Positions 26,093 through 35,536 are shown, counted from the stretch's first letter. The stretch: 64,000 nt of DNA from Chryseobacterium sp. ZHDP1 (GCF_018603435.1 NZ_CP075682.1:3224001-3288000); one strand, 5' to 3'. Program-made: numbers and translations. The notes: generated by a model from the letters alone, not told the origin.

Positions 26093-26824
26093 ATGATCAC
26101 CATTAATAATTTAACAAAAACATACGGTAAAGCAACCGTTTTAAATATAGAACATCTGGAAATTCCGAAAGGGGAAACATTCGGTCTGGTAGGAAACAAC
26201 GGAGCCGGAAAAACCACTCTTTTCAGCTTAATGCTTGATCTTATTCAGGCTTCTACAGGATTTGTAAGCATCGACGGGATAAAAGTAAATGAATCTGAAG
26301 CATGGAAAAACAAAGTTTCTGCTTTTGTAGACGATTCTTTCCTCATCGGATATCTTACACCGGAAGAATATTTCTATTTCATCGGTGAACTGAGAGGGCA
26401 GAACAAAGCTTCTGTAGATGCCTTTTTAAAACAGTTTCATGATCTTTTCAGCGGTGAAATTTTAAATTCGGGAAAATATGTCCGTGATCTTTCCAAAGGA
26501 AACCAGAAAAAAGTTGGAATTGTGGGCGCCATCATCGGAAATCCCGAAATCATTATTCTGGATGAACCTTTTGCCAATCTGGATCCTTCCACACAGATTA
26601 AGCTTAAAAATTTAATTAAAGAACTGTCTAAACAGGACGGAGTGACTTTTCTTATTTCTAGCCACGATCTTTCGCATACCACAGAAGTCTGCAACAGAAT
26701 TGTAGTGGTAAACAAAGGGCAATTGGTAAAAGATATTCAGACCAATCCTGAAACTCTGAAAGATCTGGAGCAGTATTTTGCCGATCAGATTTCCATTCCG
26801 GTGGAAGAGAATTCTGCATTATAG
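26093..26824 (+). CDS. ABC transporter ATP-binding protein
   Basis: 243-residue ATPase partner of the DUF5687 permease. Motifs: Walker A GNNGAGKT (about 34-41), an LSKGNQKK signature (about 135-142, with the LSxGxxKK form common in drug/lantibiotic-type exporters), Walker B IIILDEP (about 155-161) and the H-loop SSHDLSH (about 189-195). The permease stop and this start are separated by a single base. Confidence 0.9.
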   Translation: MITINNLTKTYGKATVLNIEHLEIPKGETFGLVGNNGAGKTTLFSLMLDLIQASTGFVSIDGIKVNESEAWKNKVSAFVDDSFLIGYLTPEEYFYFIGELRGQNKASVDAFLKQFHDLFSGEILNSGKYVRDLSKGNQKKVGIVGAIIGNPEIIILDEPFANLDPSTQIKLKNLIKELSKQDGVTFLISSHDLSHTTEVCNRIVVVNKGQLVKDIQTNPETLKDLEQYFADQISIPVEENSAL

Positions 26825-26907
26825 ATAATACCAATAAATCAAATTTGAAAATCATAGATCAAAAATTGTGGTACATCATTTAATTTTGTGGAGTTAAAAT
26901 TTAATCT

Positions 26908-27540
26908 ATGGAATTAATTGAAAAACTGAACTGGAGATATGCTACCAAAGCAATGAACGGTCAGAAAGTACCACAGGAAAAAGTGGATAAAATAGTAGAA
27001 GCTGCAAGACTGGCGCCTACATCAAGTGGTTTACAGCCTTTTGAAATTATTGTTGTAACCAATCAGGAAGTTAAAGAACAGATCAAGCCTCACGCGTGGA
27101 ATCAACCGCAGATTACAGATTGTTCGCATCTGTTGGTTTTTGCAGCGTGGGATAATTACACAGAAGAAAGAATCAACAGAATGTTTGATCTTACCAATGA
27201 AGTAAGAGGATTTAAAAATGAAGGTTGGGAAAATTACAGACAAATGCTGTTGAGTATCTATCCGCAAAGATCTGCTGAAGAGAACTTCACTCATGCCGCA
27301 AAACAGGCTTATATCGGTTTTGGAGCAGCGATTATTGCAGCCGCTTTCGAAGAAGTAGATTCTACCCCAATGGAAGGATTTATTCCGCAAGAAGTTGATA
27401 AGGTTTTAAACCTGCAGGAAAAAGGTTTAAAAAGCGTACTCTTATTACCTATCGGGTACAGAGATGCTTCTAACGACTGGTTAGTGAATTTAACCAAAGT
27501 AAGAAAACCAAAAGAAGAATTCATTACAGAAATCAAGTAA
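26908..27540 (+). CDS. NAD(P)H-dependent nitroreductase-like oxidoreductase
   Basis: 210-residue FMN-dependent reductase of the NfsB type. Features: LNWRYATKAM at the N-terminus for FMN phosphate binding, APTSSGLQPFEIIVV (about 36-50), the middle KQAYIGFGAAIIAAA helix of the dimer core, and LLLPIGYRDASNDW near the C-terminus. Likely reduces nitro or quinone substrates; physiological substrate unknown. An insertion sequence lies directly after its stop codon. Confidence 0.85.
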   Translation: MELIEKLNWRYATKAMNGQKVPQEKVDKIVEAARLAPTSSGLQPFEIIVVTNQEVKEQIKPHAWNQPQITDCSHLLVFAAWDNYTEERINRMFDLTNEVRGFKNEGWENYRQMLLSIYPQRSAEENFTHAAKQAYIGFGAAIIAAAFEEVDSTPMEGFIPQEVDKVLNLQEKGLKSVLLLPIGYRDASNDWLVNLTKVRKPKEEFITEIK

Positions 27541-27679
27541 TTATGGTAATGTACTGAAAAATAGTTGGTGAAATTCAGGATATATTTTAATAAATTATGG
27601 ATGTTAATCCGAAGAGGACAAAAGCACTGGTGGAGATCAACTTTTCAGCAATAGGATTAATGTTCAAAACGATAGTTTT

Positions 27680-27704
27680 AAGGTGAGGTTTCCCTCACCT
27701 TTTC
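27680..27704 (+). terminator. Terminator hairpin inside the IS left end
   Basis: AGGTGAGG (27681-27688) pairs with CCTCACCT (27693-27700), followed by TTTTCG. It would stop outside transcription from running antisense into the transposase gene. Confidence 0.6.
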
Positions 27705-27740
27705 GTTTATTATCGGATGAACCTTATGGCTAAAAAAACT

Positions 27741-28703
27741 CTATTTTTCGTTAGAAAAATAAATATACCATTTGATGAAATTGATTCGGTTTTTCAATGT
27801 GAGACCTCTGTGCAGGTCGAGATGATTTTTTAAATGGCTGAAATATCCCTCAATACCATTGGTTGTTTTAGGAATATTGGGATTTTCCAGATAATGAAAC
27901 ATATTGGGCAATGCCCGTTTTATAGTAAAATACGATCGTCTGATAAGCTTGTGGGTATACCAGTATCTTTCGGTTTCAAGATTAATTGTTTTTTCATTAA
28001 TATAATCCTGATGTCTCAAATACCAGTCGTTGAGTTCATTTTTCCACCAGATTTTATCGTTTTGTGTTTTAATTTTCAGTAATAATAAAACGTGTTTTCG
28101 AAGTTCCTGACCGGCAATGTGTTTAGGAAACTTTGTGAGCCAGATCAGGCACATTCTCTGAATATGAACCAGACATCTCTGAGTAATGATGTCTCCATCA
28201 GATTTATTTATGGCTTTCAAAACGCTTTTATGTCCATCTGTAGTAATGCTTTCCAGCTTTACGCCCAGCCGTAAAAGATTGTTTAAATCTTCCCTGATTT
28301 CTTCATAATGTTCTCCATCGGTAAAACGGATAAGCTGTGTATATCCATCAAAATCATCCTGATAAGCAATTAAACAGAACTGAGCAAAATAAGTTGCATC
28401 CATTCTTAAATTCACCTTTTCCCGTTTGATGATCTTTAAGGTAGGAGACTGCTCTAAAATGGTATAAAATGTTTTCTGCAAAGTATCTTTCGAATAACCG
28501 CTGTCTCTGCAAAGCGTTTTGTAGGTCTGCCTTTCCAATACCCATTTTTTGAACCAGATAAAACGATTTTTAATTCTCTGCTCCGTTCTGTTTTGAGTAA
28601 ATAAAATCCCGCAATTTTTACATTTAAATCTTTGCTTTCCCCCTTGTTTTCCCCAACGAATTACCTCCAGGCTTGAACAAGACCAACAACGTTTTTTTGC
28701 CAT
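27741..28703 (-). CDS. Transposase, IS256-like with N-terminal zinc ribbon
   Basis: 320 residues. The N-terminus has a zinc ribbon (CWSCSS ... CKNCGILF, residues 5-33) and a resolvase-type HTH region (about 50-80). The catalytic core resembles MULE/IS256 DDE transposases: the first Asp in RMDATYFAQF (about 101), the second in ITTDGHKS (about 156), a CLVHIQR segment after it, and the Glu in TNGIEGYFSHLKNHL (about 289). The frame is intact, so the element may still be active. Confidence 0.8.
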   Translation of the reverse strand: MAKKRCWSCSSLEVIRWGKQGGKQRFKCKNCGILFTQNRTEQRIKNRFIWFKKWVLERQTYKTLCRDSGYSKDTLQKTFYTILEQSPTLKIIKREKVNLRMDATYFAQFCLIAYQDDFDGYTQLIRFTDGEHYEEIREDLNNLLRLGVKLESITTDGHKSVLKAINKSDGDIITQRCLVHIQRMCLIWLTKFPKHIAGQELRKHVLLLLKIKTQNDKIWWKNELNDWYLRHQDYINEKTINLETERYWYTHKLIRRSYFTIKRALPNMFHYLENPNIPKTTNGIEGYFSHLKNHLDLHRGLTLKNRINFIKWYIYFSNEK

Positions 28704-28844
28704 TTTTCAGACAAAGAAAAAGTTTTATGAAACACGTTTCATAAAACTTCCTCCAAGCAGCCTAACAATGAGGTTTTGATAGGATTCTACCAACTATTTT
28801 TCAGTATTATGCCGTAATTATTGATTATTTTACTCATAAAAATA

Positions 28845-28877
28845 CCCTTTCAATTGGTTTTTTGAAAGGGATTTTTT
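28845..28877. terminator. Bidirectional terminator of hemE
   Basis: CCCTTTCAA (28845-28853) pairs with TTGAAAGGG (28862-28870), with T runs on both sides. It ends the heme operon on minus and would originally have ended the nitroreductase transcript on plus before the IS inserted. Confidence 0.8.
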
Positions 28878-28897
28878 ATTGTATGTGTATTTAAATA

Positions 28898-29935
28898 CTA
28901 AAACTCAGCATTCGGTTTCCAATCCACCACCGCTCTGATGAACGCTTCTGCATTTTCCACAGGAATATTCGGTAAAATTCCGTGTCCTAAATTGGCAATG
29001 TAACGGTCTTTTCCGAAACGGTTGATCATTTCCGTCACCATTTTTTTAATTGTTTCAGGAGTAGAATGCAGTCTTGCAGGATCGAAATTTCCCTGAAGCG
29101 TCATTGTATGATTGGTTAAAGTTCTTGCAAACTCAGGTTTAATCGTCCAGTCAACACCCAAAGCAGAAACCGGCGACTGTGCCATATCTTCCAGAGCAAA
29201 CCAGCATCCTTTTCCGAAAACCACAACGTGCGTTAAAGGGCTTAAAGCTTCAACGATCTGGTTAATATATTTCCATGAAAATTCCTGATAATCTGCCGGA
29301 GAAAGCATTCCGCCCCAGGAATCGAAAACCTGAACCGCAGAAACTCCTTTTTCAACCTTTCTTTTAAGATAAGCAATCGTTGTATCAGTAATCTTTTGAA
29401 GTAATAAATGTGCCGCTTCCGGTTGCGTAAAGCAGAAAGATTTAGCAATATCAAAAGCCTTGCTTCCTTTTCCTTCCACACAATAGCAAAGTATCGTCCA
29501 CGGAGAACCTGCAAAACCGATCAACGGAATTTCATTATCCAATTTCTGTAAAGTCAGTTCAATAGCATCAAAAACATAACCTAAAGTATCATTCACATCC
29601 GGAACCACCACACTCTGCACATCTTCCATCGTTCTGATCGGATTATCCAGCCATGGACCTACAGATTCCTTCATTTTGAAATCAATTCCCATTGCCTGCG
29701 GAACAACGAGAATATCAGAGAATAAAATCGCTGCATCCAAAGGAAATCTTCTGATCGGCTGTACGGTAATTTCGGAAGCAAGTTCCGGTGTCTGACATCT
29801 TGTGAAGAAGTCGTATTTATCGCGTAATGCAATAAATTCCGGCAAATATCTTCCAGCCTGTCTCATCATCCAAACCGGCGGTCTTTCTACGGTTTCTCCG
29901 CGAAGTGCTTTTAAGTATAGGTCGTTTTTAATCAT
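28898..29935 (-). CDS. hemE: Uroporphyrinogen decarboxylase
   Basis: Converts uroporphyrinogen III to coproporphyrinogen III by four decarboxylations. The 345-residue protein has [16 protein letters not shown] (about 18-33), the active-site region ILFSDILV (about 69-76), [22 protein letters not shown] (about 138-159) and the C-terminal NLGHGILP (about 318-325). It is the last gene of the heme cluster, 40 bp after hemD. Confidence 0.95.
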   Translation of the reverse strand: MIKNDLYLKALRGETVERPPVWMMRQAGRYLPEFIALRDKYDFFTRCQTPELASEITVQPIRRFPLDAAILFSDILVVPQAMGIDFKMKESVGPWLDNPIRTMEDVQSVVVPDVNDTLGYVFDAIELTLQKLDNEIPLIGFAGSPWTILCYCVEGKGSKAFDIAKSFCFTQPEAAHLLLQKITDTTIAYLKRKVEKGVSAVQVFDSWGGMLSPADYQEFSWKYINQIVEALSPLTHVVVFGKGCWFALEDMAQSPVSALGVDWTIKPEFARTLTNHTMTLQGNFDPARLHSTPETIKKMVTEMINRFGKDRYIANLGHGILPNIPVENAEAFIRAVVDWKPNAEF

Positions 29936-29975
29936 AATATACTAGACTTTATTGCCAAGAATGACAATTAAAATA

Positions 29976-30659
29976 TCAATTTTTATTTAAAATCTCTTTT
30001 CGGATCAGCTTCAGAACAGACAGTAATGTGCTTCCTTCCGAAACCAAAACAGGCTTTGAAGTATGCTTTCTGAGCTCATTGGCAGTCGTTTCTCCAATGG
30101 AAACCAGAATCATACCCCCAAAAGAATTTCGATTTGCAAAACTACGAACTCCGCTCGGACTAAAAAACACTGCGGCATGATATTTTTCATTTATCAGCGG
30201 ATTGATTTCCTCCGTATTGTAGACCGTTATTTTTCTGTAGCTGATGTTTTGAAGGGGAAGATTTTTGTCAAGCACGTCTAATGCGATGTTTCCGCAGAAA
30301 TGAAGGAATTTTTCCTGCTGACAGTGCATAATGATAAACCGTGAAAGCTCTTCCGCGTTTTTAAGGACTTTAAACGTTCCGAAACCGTTTTTTCTCAGCT
30401 CTTTTTTCGTCTTTTCACCGACGCAGTAGATTTTATTGTAGTTTTTCGCCGTAAAATCTTCGTTGGGTTTAAATCCGTTCTTAAAAAAGGAGCTTACTCC
30501 TTTTGCGCTGGTAAAAATCAATGAATAATCTTTGAGATCAAAAGACTCAACCGTTAGAGAACTTGTTTTAATTACCTCAACACAATCAAACGAAATGCTG
30601 TCTCCCAATTCTTTGGTTACAATCGCAGGATCTAGGTTTTTGGTAAATAAAATGTTCAT
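29976..30659 (-). CDS. hemD: Uroporphyrinogen-III synthase
   Basis: Closes hydroxymethylbilane to uroporphyrinogen III with inversion of ring D. HemD proteins vary strongly, but the 227-residue product has the two-domain layout with LIFTSAKGVSSFFKNG (about 47-62), YCVGEKTKKELRKNGF, and the second-domain AVFFSPSGVRSFA ... SIGETTANEL segments. Its ATG shares one base with the stop of the amidase gene upstream. Confidence 0.85.
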   Translation of the reverse strand: MNILFTKNLDPAIVTKELGDSISFDCVEVIKTSSLTVESFDLKDYSLIFTSAKGVSSFFKNGFKPNEDFTAKNYNKIYCVGEKTKKELRKNGFGTFKVLKNAEELSRFIIMHCQQEKFLHFCGNIALDVLDKNLPLQNISYRKITVYNTEEINPLINEKYHAAVFFSPSGVRSFANRNSFGGMILVSIGETTANELRKHTSKPVLVSEGSTLLSVLKLIRKEILNKN

Positions 30660-31315
30660 TATGGTTTATCTTTTAAATGTAAATCGGCGGTCTGAAGCCT
30701 TACTTTGTTCATAAAATCCTTTCCTGGATCTTCTTTTCCTGTGAAATAATTCGGATCAGATTCTTTCCAGAGTTTTGAATTTCTGAAGATTCCGTATTCC
30801 GAATGTCCGATGAGGTATTCTATTTTATATTTTTGGGTTAAATATCTTATGAGTTGTGCGTTCGCGGAAACCTGTTTGTCCGTAAGCGGTTCTTTTTTAC
30901 TTCCGATATTTTCAATTCCGATGGCACAGTAATTCAAACCAATCGTATGTCTGGCAAACTGATTCGGTTCCATCAACTGATAAACCGTTCCGTCTCTGTC
31001 AATGATGAATTGTGAAGAAACATTCAGCGTACTTTGCTTTTTTAAAGTGTTTCTTGCATTTTCAAGATGCGTTTTGTTGAAATATTTAAAATTATTTTCC
31101 ACATTTCCGCCTGCCGTATAATGAAGAACGATCATTTTCGGAACAATCGTTGGTATTTTCTGAACCAAACCGTGATGCTCTTTCAGATATTCCAAACTTA
31201 AACGAACTCTTTCTTCAGAATAATTGATAGGCTTATTGATGATTTTCAGTTCGTTTTTTTGAGCTGATACAAAACCCATCAACATAAAAACCAATAAACA
31301 GATTACATTTCTCAT
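30659..31315 (-). CDS. N-acetylmuramoyl-L-alanine amidase (amidase_2 type)
   Basis: 218 residues with a signal peptide (about 1-18, MGFVSAQ). The catalytic domain has zinc-ligand segments MIVLHYTAGG (about 61-70), ARHTIGLNYCAIGIENIG (about 121-138) and LIGHSEYG (about 168-175). It cleaves the amide bond between muramic acid and the peptide stem, in the periplasm. It sits inside the heme operon, coupled to hemD by a stop/start overlap. Confidence 0.85.
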   Translation of the reverse strand: MRNVICLLVFMLMGFVSAQKNELKIINKPINYSEERVRLSLEYLKEHHGLVQKIPTIVPKMIVLHYTAGGNVENNFKYFNKTHLENARNTLKKQSTLNVSSQFIIDRDGTVYQLMEPNQFARHTIGLNYCAIGIENIGSKKEPLTDKQVSANAQLIRYLTQKYKIEYLIGHSEYGIFRNSKLWKESDPNYFTGKEDPGKDFMNKVRLQTADLHLKDKP

Positions 31316-31317
31316 TA

Positions 31318-31899
31318 TTATTTCTGATATTGATAATGTCCTGTAATGGTAAACTTAAACAGACAATCTTCCAGAACCTGTCCGCCTCCGATATTGTGTA
31401 CAATGAGATACCTTTTTCCGTCCGCCGATTTTCTGTTCACCACAATCCCGATGTGCGTTAAATTTCCCGGAAGATCCCAGGTTACGATATCTCCGGGAAC
31501 ATACAGCTCCGGTTTGGTTTCAATGGATTTTGATTTTCCAAATTTGGCAAAGAACACTCTCAGGTTGGGAACTCTGCGATGGTCGATGTTCGTGTCGGGC
31601 TTTTTCAGTCCCCATTTTTTAGGATATTTTGAAAAATTTTTCGTCATATCTTCATGCACTTCTTTCTGAAGATCAATCCCCAGTTTTCGGTAAGCTCTGA
31701 TTACAACATCGGTACAAACGCCTTTGTCCGCAGGAACGTCTCCGTTCGGATATTTGATGTTGAAATAGGCGGGATCATAACTTACACGGTCTTTTGTAAG
31801 GCTTAAAGCCGCATTAGAAAGTTTTTGGGCAAACTGATTCTGTGCTTTTCCAAAAAACACGCAAAGAACTACAATAAATATTGAGAAATATTTCTTCAT
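31318..31899 (-). CDS. DUF1287 secreted protein (YijF-like)
   Basis: 193 residues with a signal peptide (about 1-19). The family pattern is clear: YDPAYFNIKYPNGDVPADKGVCTDVVIRAYRKLGIDLQ (about 41-78, with Cys at GVCTDV), then PGDIVTWDLPGNLTHIGIVVN (about 135-155) and IVHNIGGG. The Cys/His arrangement suggests a papain-like NlpC/P60-type hydrolase fold. It is two bases before the amidase gene, so a joint role in peptidoglycan turnover is plausible. Confidence 0.8.
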   Translation of the reverse strand: MKKYFSIFIVVLCVFFGKAQNQFAQKLSNAALSLTKDRVSYDPAYFNIKYPNGDVPADKGVCTDVVIRAYRKLGIDLQKEVHEDMTKNFSKYPKKWGLKKPDTNIDHRRVPNLRVFFAKFGKSKSIETKPELYVPGDIVTWDLPGNLTHIGIVVNRKSADGKRYLIVHNIGGGQVLEDCLFKFTITGHYQYQK

Positions 31900-31941
31900 A
31901 GAAATCCGGAACCTTAAAAGTTAAAATGTAAAAAGTGAATT

Positions 31942-32853
31942 TTAGATCTGGCTTTTAATTTCCGCCATCAATTCTTTTCCGCCGTTTTCAAGAACAGTTT
32001 TTGCAAATTTTTCCCCGAAATTTTCTTCATTATTATATATGAAGCTTTCATCGGTTGCGATGCTATTCTTTCCATCCAGAGAACAAAGCGCTGCCTTGAA
32101 ACGGATCTGGTCTTCAAAAAGTTCTGCAAATGCTCCGATAGGTGCGGTACAGCCTCCTTCCAAAGTGCTCAGGAAATTTCTTTCCATTTCCACACAGATC
32201 TGCGTATTTTTATGATTGGTAAACTGTCTGATGATTTCATTGATTTCAGTTTTGTCTGAATGCCCTGCGACAGCAATCACTCCCTGCGACGGAGCCGGAA
32301 TTAAAAACGGAATCATTTCATAATCAATGTCCATTTTCATTCTCTTAATTCCTGCCAGAGACAGAATGGTCGCATCAAAATCTCCTTCTTCCAGCTTCTG
32401 AAGCCTTGTCTGAATATTTCCACGAATGTCCGAAAATTCAGCATTGGGGAAGTTTTTCAGCCAGAATGCTCTTCTTCTTAAACTGCTGGTTGCCAGTTTA
32501 AGCTCGTGAAGTTCTTTATTTCTTGCCGATTCTTTTCGGATCAGGACATCCTGCGGAAAATCTCTTTCCAGATAAGAAACGATCTCAAGGTTTTCGGGAA
32601 GTTTTGTAGGAACATCTTTTAAAGAATGTACAGCAATATCAATTTCGTCATTTAATAAGGCAACATCAAGATCTCTGGTGAAAACGCCTGTTATCCCTAA
32701 TGAATATAGAGGCTGTGTAAGATTTTTATCACCCGAAGAGACGATAGGAACGATTTCCGTTAAATAATTGTTGTTCTGAAGATGTCTCGCAACTTCTCTC
32801 GCCTGCCAAAGTGCCAATGCAGAATTTCTGGTTCCGATTCTAATGCTTTTCAT
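31942..32853 (-). CDS. hemC: Porphobilinogen deaminase (hydroxymethylbilane synthase)
   Basis: Joins four porphobilinogen units into hydroxymethylbilane on a dipyrromethane cofactor. From ATG 32853 it has 303 residues, starting with IRIGTRNSALALWQA. Other marks are DVPTKLPENL with the preceding HSLKD (about 74-83), SLRRRAFWLKNFP (about 121-133), and the cofactor Cys in LEGGCTAPIGA (about 232-242). An ATG at 32877 in frame adds eight residues that lie inside hemA and is less likely. It overlaps hemA by 14 bp. Confidence 0.92.
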   Translation of the reverse strand: MKSIRIGTRNSALALWQAREVARHLQNNNYLTEIVPIVSSGDKNLTQPLYSLGITGVFTRDLDVALLNDEIDIAVHSLKDVPTKLPENLEIVSYLERDFPQDVLIRKESARNKELHELKLATSSLRRRAFWLKNFPNAEFSDIRGNIQTRLQKLEEGDFDATILSLAGIKRMKMDIDYEMIPFLIPAPSQGVIAVAGHSDKTEINEIIRQFTNHKNTQICVEMERNFLSTLEGGCTAPIGAFAELFEDQIRFKAALCSLDGKNSIATDESFIYNNEENFGEKFAKTVLENGGKELMAEIKSQI

Positions 32854-34114
32854 TGAATTCGTTGTTTGGTTGTTCAACTAATATTTCGTGCATTAATTTA
32901 CTAATTTCTTCGGCTTTTAAAGGATTATCGATGATATATTTTGCAAAACGGTTGGTAATTTTCTGGATCATTTTATCAGAAAGTTCCATGTCCGTGATGT
33001 TTATGTATTTATTTTTTTTGTAAAAATTATGCATTTCATTACGTTCCATATTCTTAAGAACCGCTTTGAAATGATGGATATTGGGTGCCAGTTTTCTCTT
33101 TTTTTCCCACTCAAGGAAGTCTTTCGTCATTTCCTTGATGATTTTTTCGGCTTTCGGGATCTCTTTTTCTCTCTGCTGAATGGTTGCCTGAATCTGCTTG
33201 GAAAGTTCATCCACGTCGATCAGCGTTACATTTTCATTTTCCGTTACATTTTTATCCACGTTATTCGGAATCGAGAGGTCAATTACCAAAGTTTCTTTTC
33301 CGTTCGGGAAATGAGACCTGTTCACGATCGGATGTCTTGCGCCGGTCGCAACGATAAGAATATCTGTATTGCCCAGTTCTTTATCAAAATCGGCATAATC
33401 AATATGCGGAATATTGTACTTCTCGGAAATCTTAGCTGCAGTTTCCTGAGTCCTGTTGGCAATTTTTATTTTCGGCTGATAGACGTGTTTTACCAGATTT
33501 TCAACCGTATTCTGCCCGATTTCTCCTACGCCAAGCAGAAGAATATTTTTTTCGGTAATTTTTTTCTGGCTGTTTAAGATATAATGAACCGCCGCATAAG
33601 AAACAGAAGCTGCTCCGTTGGAAATTCCGGTTTCGTTTTTTATTCTTTTCGAAATCTGAATGGCAGAATTAATCGCTCTTTCAAGATAGGGATTAGAGTT
33701 CTGTCTTTCTTTTTTGAAGCGGTTGTAGGCTTTTTTAATCTGCCCGATGATCTCAAAATCTCCGATAATCTGGCTTTCAAGTCCGGCTGCAACCCTGAAA
33801 AGATGAGTTAAAGCTTCTTCCTTCGTTAAAATATTCGCAAACTGAAGAAAATCCATCAGATTAACCCCGATGGTTTTACAGTATTCTTCCGCAACCAGAA
33901 GATAGTTGGGAGAAGTGGTATAGATTTCGGTTCTGTTACAAGTAGAAACAACAAAGGAATCCCCTAAATCTTCATTATGGATTCGGGCAACGAAATTCTT
34001 AATGTTTTCATCAAAAAATGCAAATTTACCTCTTGTTTCTGCGTCAGCTTTTTCAAAACTAACGGAAAGTACAGCAAAATTAGACGTCTGATGTATGTTT
34101 GAATATTGTAACAT
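32840..34114 (-). CDS. hemA: Glutamyl-tRNA reductase
   Basis: Reduces Glu-tRNA to glutamate-1-semialdehyde, the committed step of C5-pathway heme synthesis. The 424-residue protein has the catalytic Cys in VVSTCNRTEIY (about 55-65), GLESQIIGDFEIIGQIKKAY (about 111-130), the NADPH-binding LLGVGEIGQN (about 194-203) and a C-terminal dimerisation helix region. It heads the operon hemA-hemC-DUF1287-amidase-hemD-hemE. Confidence 0.95.
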   Translation of the reverse strand: MLQYSNIHQTSNFAVLSVSFEKADAETRGKFAFFDENIKNFVARIHNEDLGDSFVVSTCNRTEIYTTSPNYLLVAEEYCKTIGVNLMDFLQFANILTKEEALTHLFRVAAGLESQIIGDFEIIGQIKKAYNRFKKERQNSNPYLERAINSAIQISKRIKNETGISNGAASVSYAAVHYILNSQKKITEKNILLLGVGEIGQNTVENLVKHVYQPKIKIANRTQETAAKISEKYNIPHIDYADFDKELGNTDILIVATGARHPIVNRSHFPNGKETLVIDLSIPNNVDKNVTENENVTLIDVDELSKQIQATIQQREKEIPKAEKIIKEMTKDFLEWEKKRKLAPNIHHFKAVLKNMERNEMHNFYKKNKYINITDMELSDKMIQKITNRFAKYIIDNPLKAEEISKLMHEILVEQPNNEFNEKH

Positions 34115-34510
34115 AAGCGTCGCAAATTTACGTTTTTTTTAGCAAATTACTTTCTGAAAATGTATATGATAATTATCGTAAAAAACTATTTCGGGAAATT
34201 ATGAAAAGCAATGTTTTGTTGTTAATAAACGTTAAAATTAATTTTGAAAAAATTATAAATTTTTACCATTTCATTCTTCCCGAAAAATATTTCACCATAC
34301 AGGATTTACTTTTCATTGTCGGTTTACCCGCATTAAGCCTGCATTTACCTTAGATCCAGCTTAAAATAAATCCTGTAAATGCTTACGGTAAAAGTTAATA
34401 GCTTGTTACAAATTTTAATAAAAATTTAACCAAATTATATGCTCGCGGAATTTCTTGGGTTGTCTTAAATTTATATCTTTGTAACTCTTTAAAAAATCAG
34501 AAGTAAAAGT
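34115..34510. other. Divergent intergenic region between hemA and mreB
   Basis: Contains the mreB promoter (34455-34481) and a 10-bp inverted repeat ACAGGATTTA (34299-34308) / TAAATCCTGT (34367-34376) enclosing 58 nt with repeated TTTACC and GCATT words. No reading frame of note. The inverted repeat may mark a small structured RNA or a shared regulator site. Confidence 0.4.
34455..34481 (+). promoter_or_regulatory. Promoter of mreB
   Basis: TTG (34455-34457), 16-bp spacer, TATCTTTG (34474-34481). The mreB start is 29 bp downstream. Confidence 0.6.
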
Positions 34511-35536
34511 ATGAGTTTATTCGATATGTTTACGCAAGAAATTGCGATAGACCTTGGTACTGCCAACACCCTTATCATCCATAATAATAAAATTGTTATA
34601 GACCAGCCGTCTATTGTCGCGATCGAACGTTCGACAGGAAGACCGATTGCCGTGGGTGAACAGGCAAAACATATGCAGGGGAAAACTCATGAGGATATCA
34701 AAACAATCCGCCCTTTGAAAGATGGGGTAATTGCTGATTTCCATGCTTCTGAACACATGATCAAGGAGTTTATCAAAAAAATTCCTGGAATTAAAGGGAA
34801 ATTTATTCAGCCGGCGTTAAGAATTGTTATCTGTATTCCTTCCGGAATCACAGAGGTTGAAAAAAGAGCGGTAAGAGATTCTGCCCAGAAAGTAAACGCT
34901 AAAGAAGTTCGTTTGATCTATGAACCAATGGCTGCTGCGATAGGAGTGGGAATCGATGTACAGAAACCTGAAGGAAACATGATTATCGACATAGGTGGCG
35001 GTACTACAGAGATTGCTGTTGTAGCTTTGGGAGGTATCGTTTGCGATAAATCTGTAAAAATTGCAGGAGATGTATTTACCAACGACATTGCTTATTACTT
35101 AAGAACTCATCACAACTTATACATCGGAGAAAGAACAGCAGAGAGAATTAAAATCGAAGTTGGTTCTGCTGTTGAAGACTTAGACGTAGATATCGAAGAT
35201 ATTCCGGTACAGGGAAGAGACCTTATTACCGGAAAGCCAAAAGAAATTATGGTGGGTTACAAAGAGATTGCCAGAGCATTGGACAAATCAATCATCAGAA
35301 TTGAAGATGCGGTAATGGAAACACTTTCTCTTACTCCTCCGGAATTGGCGGCAGATATTTATAAGACAGGAATTTATCTTGCCGGTGGCGGTGCATTATT
35401 AAGAGGTCTTGCAGACAGATTGCATAAAAAGACAGGTCTTCCTGTATTTGTAGCAGAAGATCCGTTGAGAGCAGTTGTTCGCGGAACCGGTATTGCACTT
35501 AAGAATATGGATAAATTCAATTTCTTAATTAAATAA
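34511..35536 (+). CDS. mreB: Rod shape-determining protein MreB
   Basis: Bacterial actin that guides lateral wall synthesis from the inner face of the membrane. The 341-residue protein has phosphate-1 IDLGTANT (about 13-20), connect-1 and phosphate-2 IDIGGGTTEIAV (about 160-171), and adenosine-site GIYLAGGGALLRG (about 287-299). It heads the five-gene elongasome operon mreB-mreC-mreD-mrdA-rodA. Confidence 0.97.
   Translation: MSLFDMFTQEIAIDLGTANTLIIHNNKIVIDQPSIVAIERSTGRPIAVGEQAKHMQGKTHEDIKTIRPLKDGVIADFHASEHMIKEFIKKIPGIKGKFIQPALRIVICIPSGITEVEKRAVRDSAQKVNAKEVRLIYEPMAAAIGVGIDVQKPEGNMIIDIGGGTTEIAVVALGGIVCDKSVKIAGDVFTNDIAYYLRTHHNLYIGERTAERIKIEVGSAVEDLDVDIEDIPVQGRDLITGKPKEIMVGYKEIARALDKSIIRIEDAVMETLSLTPPELAADIYKTGIYLAGGGALLRGLADRLHKKTGLPVFVAEDPLRAVVRGTGIALKNMDKFNFLIK

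Larger units (their letters stand above)
27552..28806. mobile_element. Insertion sequence, 1255 bp, with 18-bp terminal inverted repeats
   Basis: TACTGAAAAATAGTTGGT at 27552-27569 recurs in perfect inverse at 28789-28806. One transposase gene on the minus strand fills it. Imperfect inverted similarity continues a further 14-20 bp outward on both sides (TAATTATGG against TAATTACGG), so the true ends may lie further out or the element hit a palindrome. No clean target duplication could be assigned. It separates the nitroreductase from the terminator at 28845-28877. Confidence 0.8.

Noticed and set aside
27597..27686. 29-codon frame at the left end of the insertion sequence
   Set aside because: No ribosome site or homologue recognised; it ends inside the hairpin at 27680. 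Probably chance.
33029..33577. 182-codon antisense frame inside hemA
   Set aside because: hemA is clearly coding in the other strand with all motifs; the antisense product has no recognisable features.
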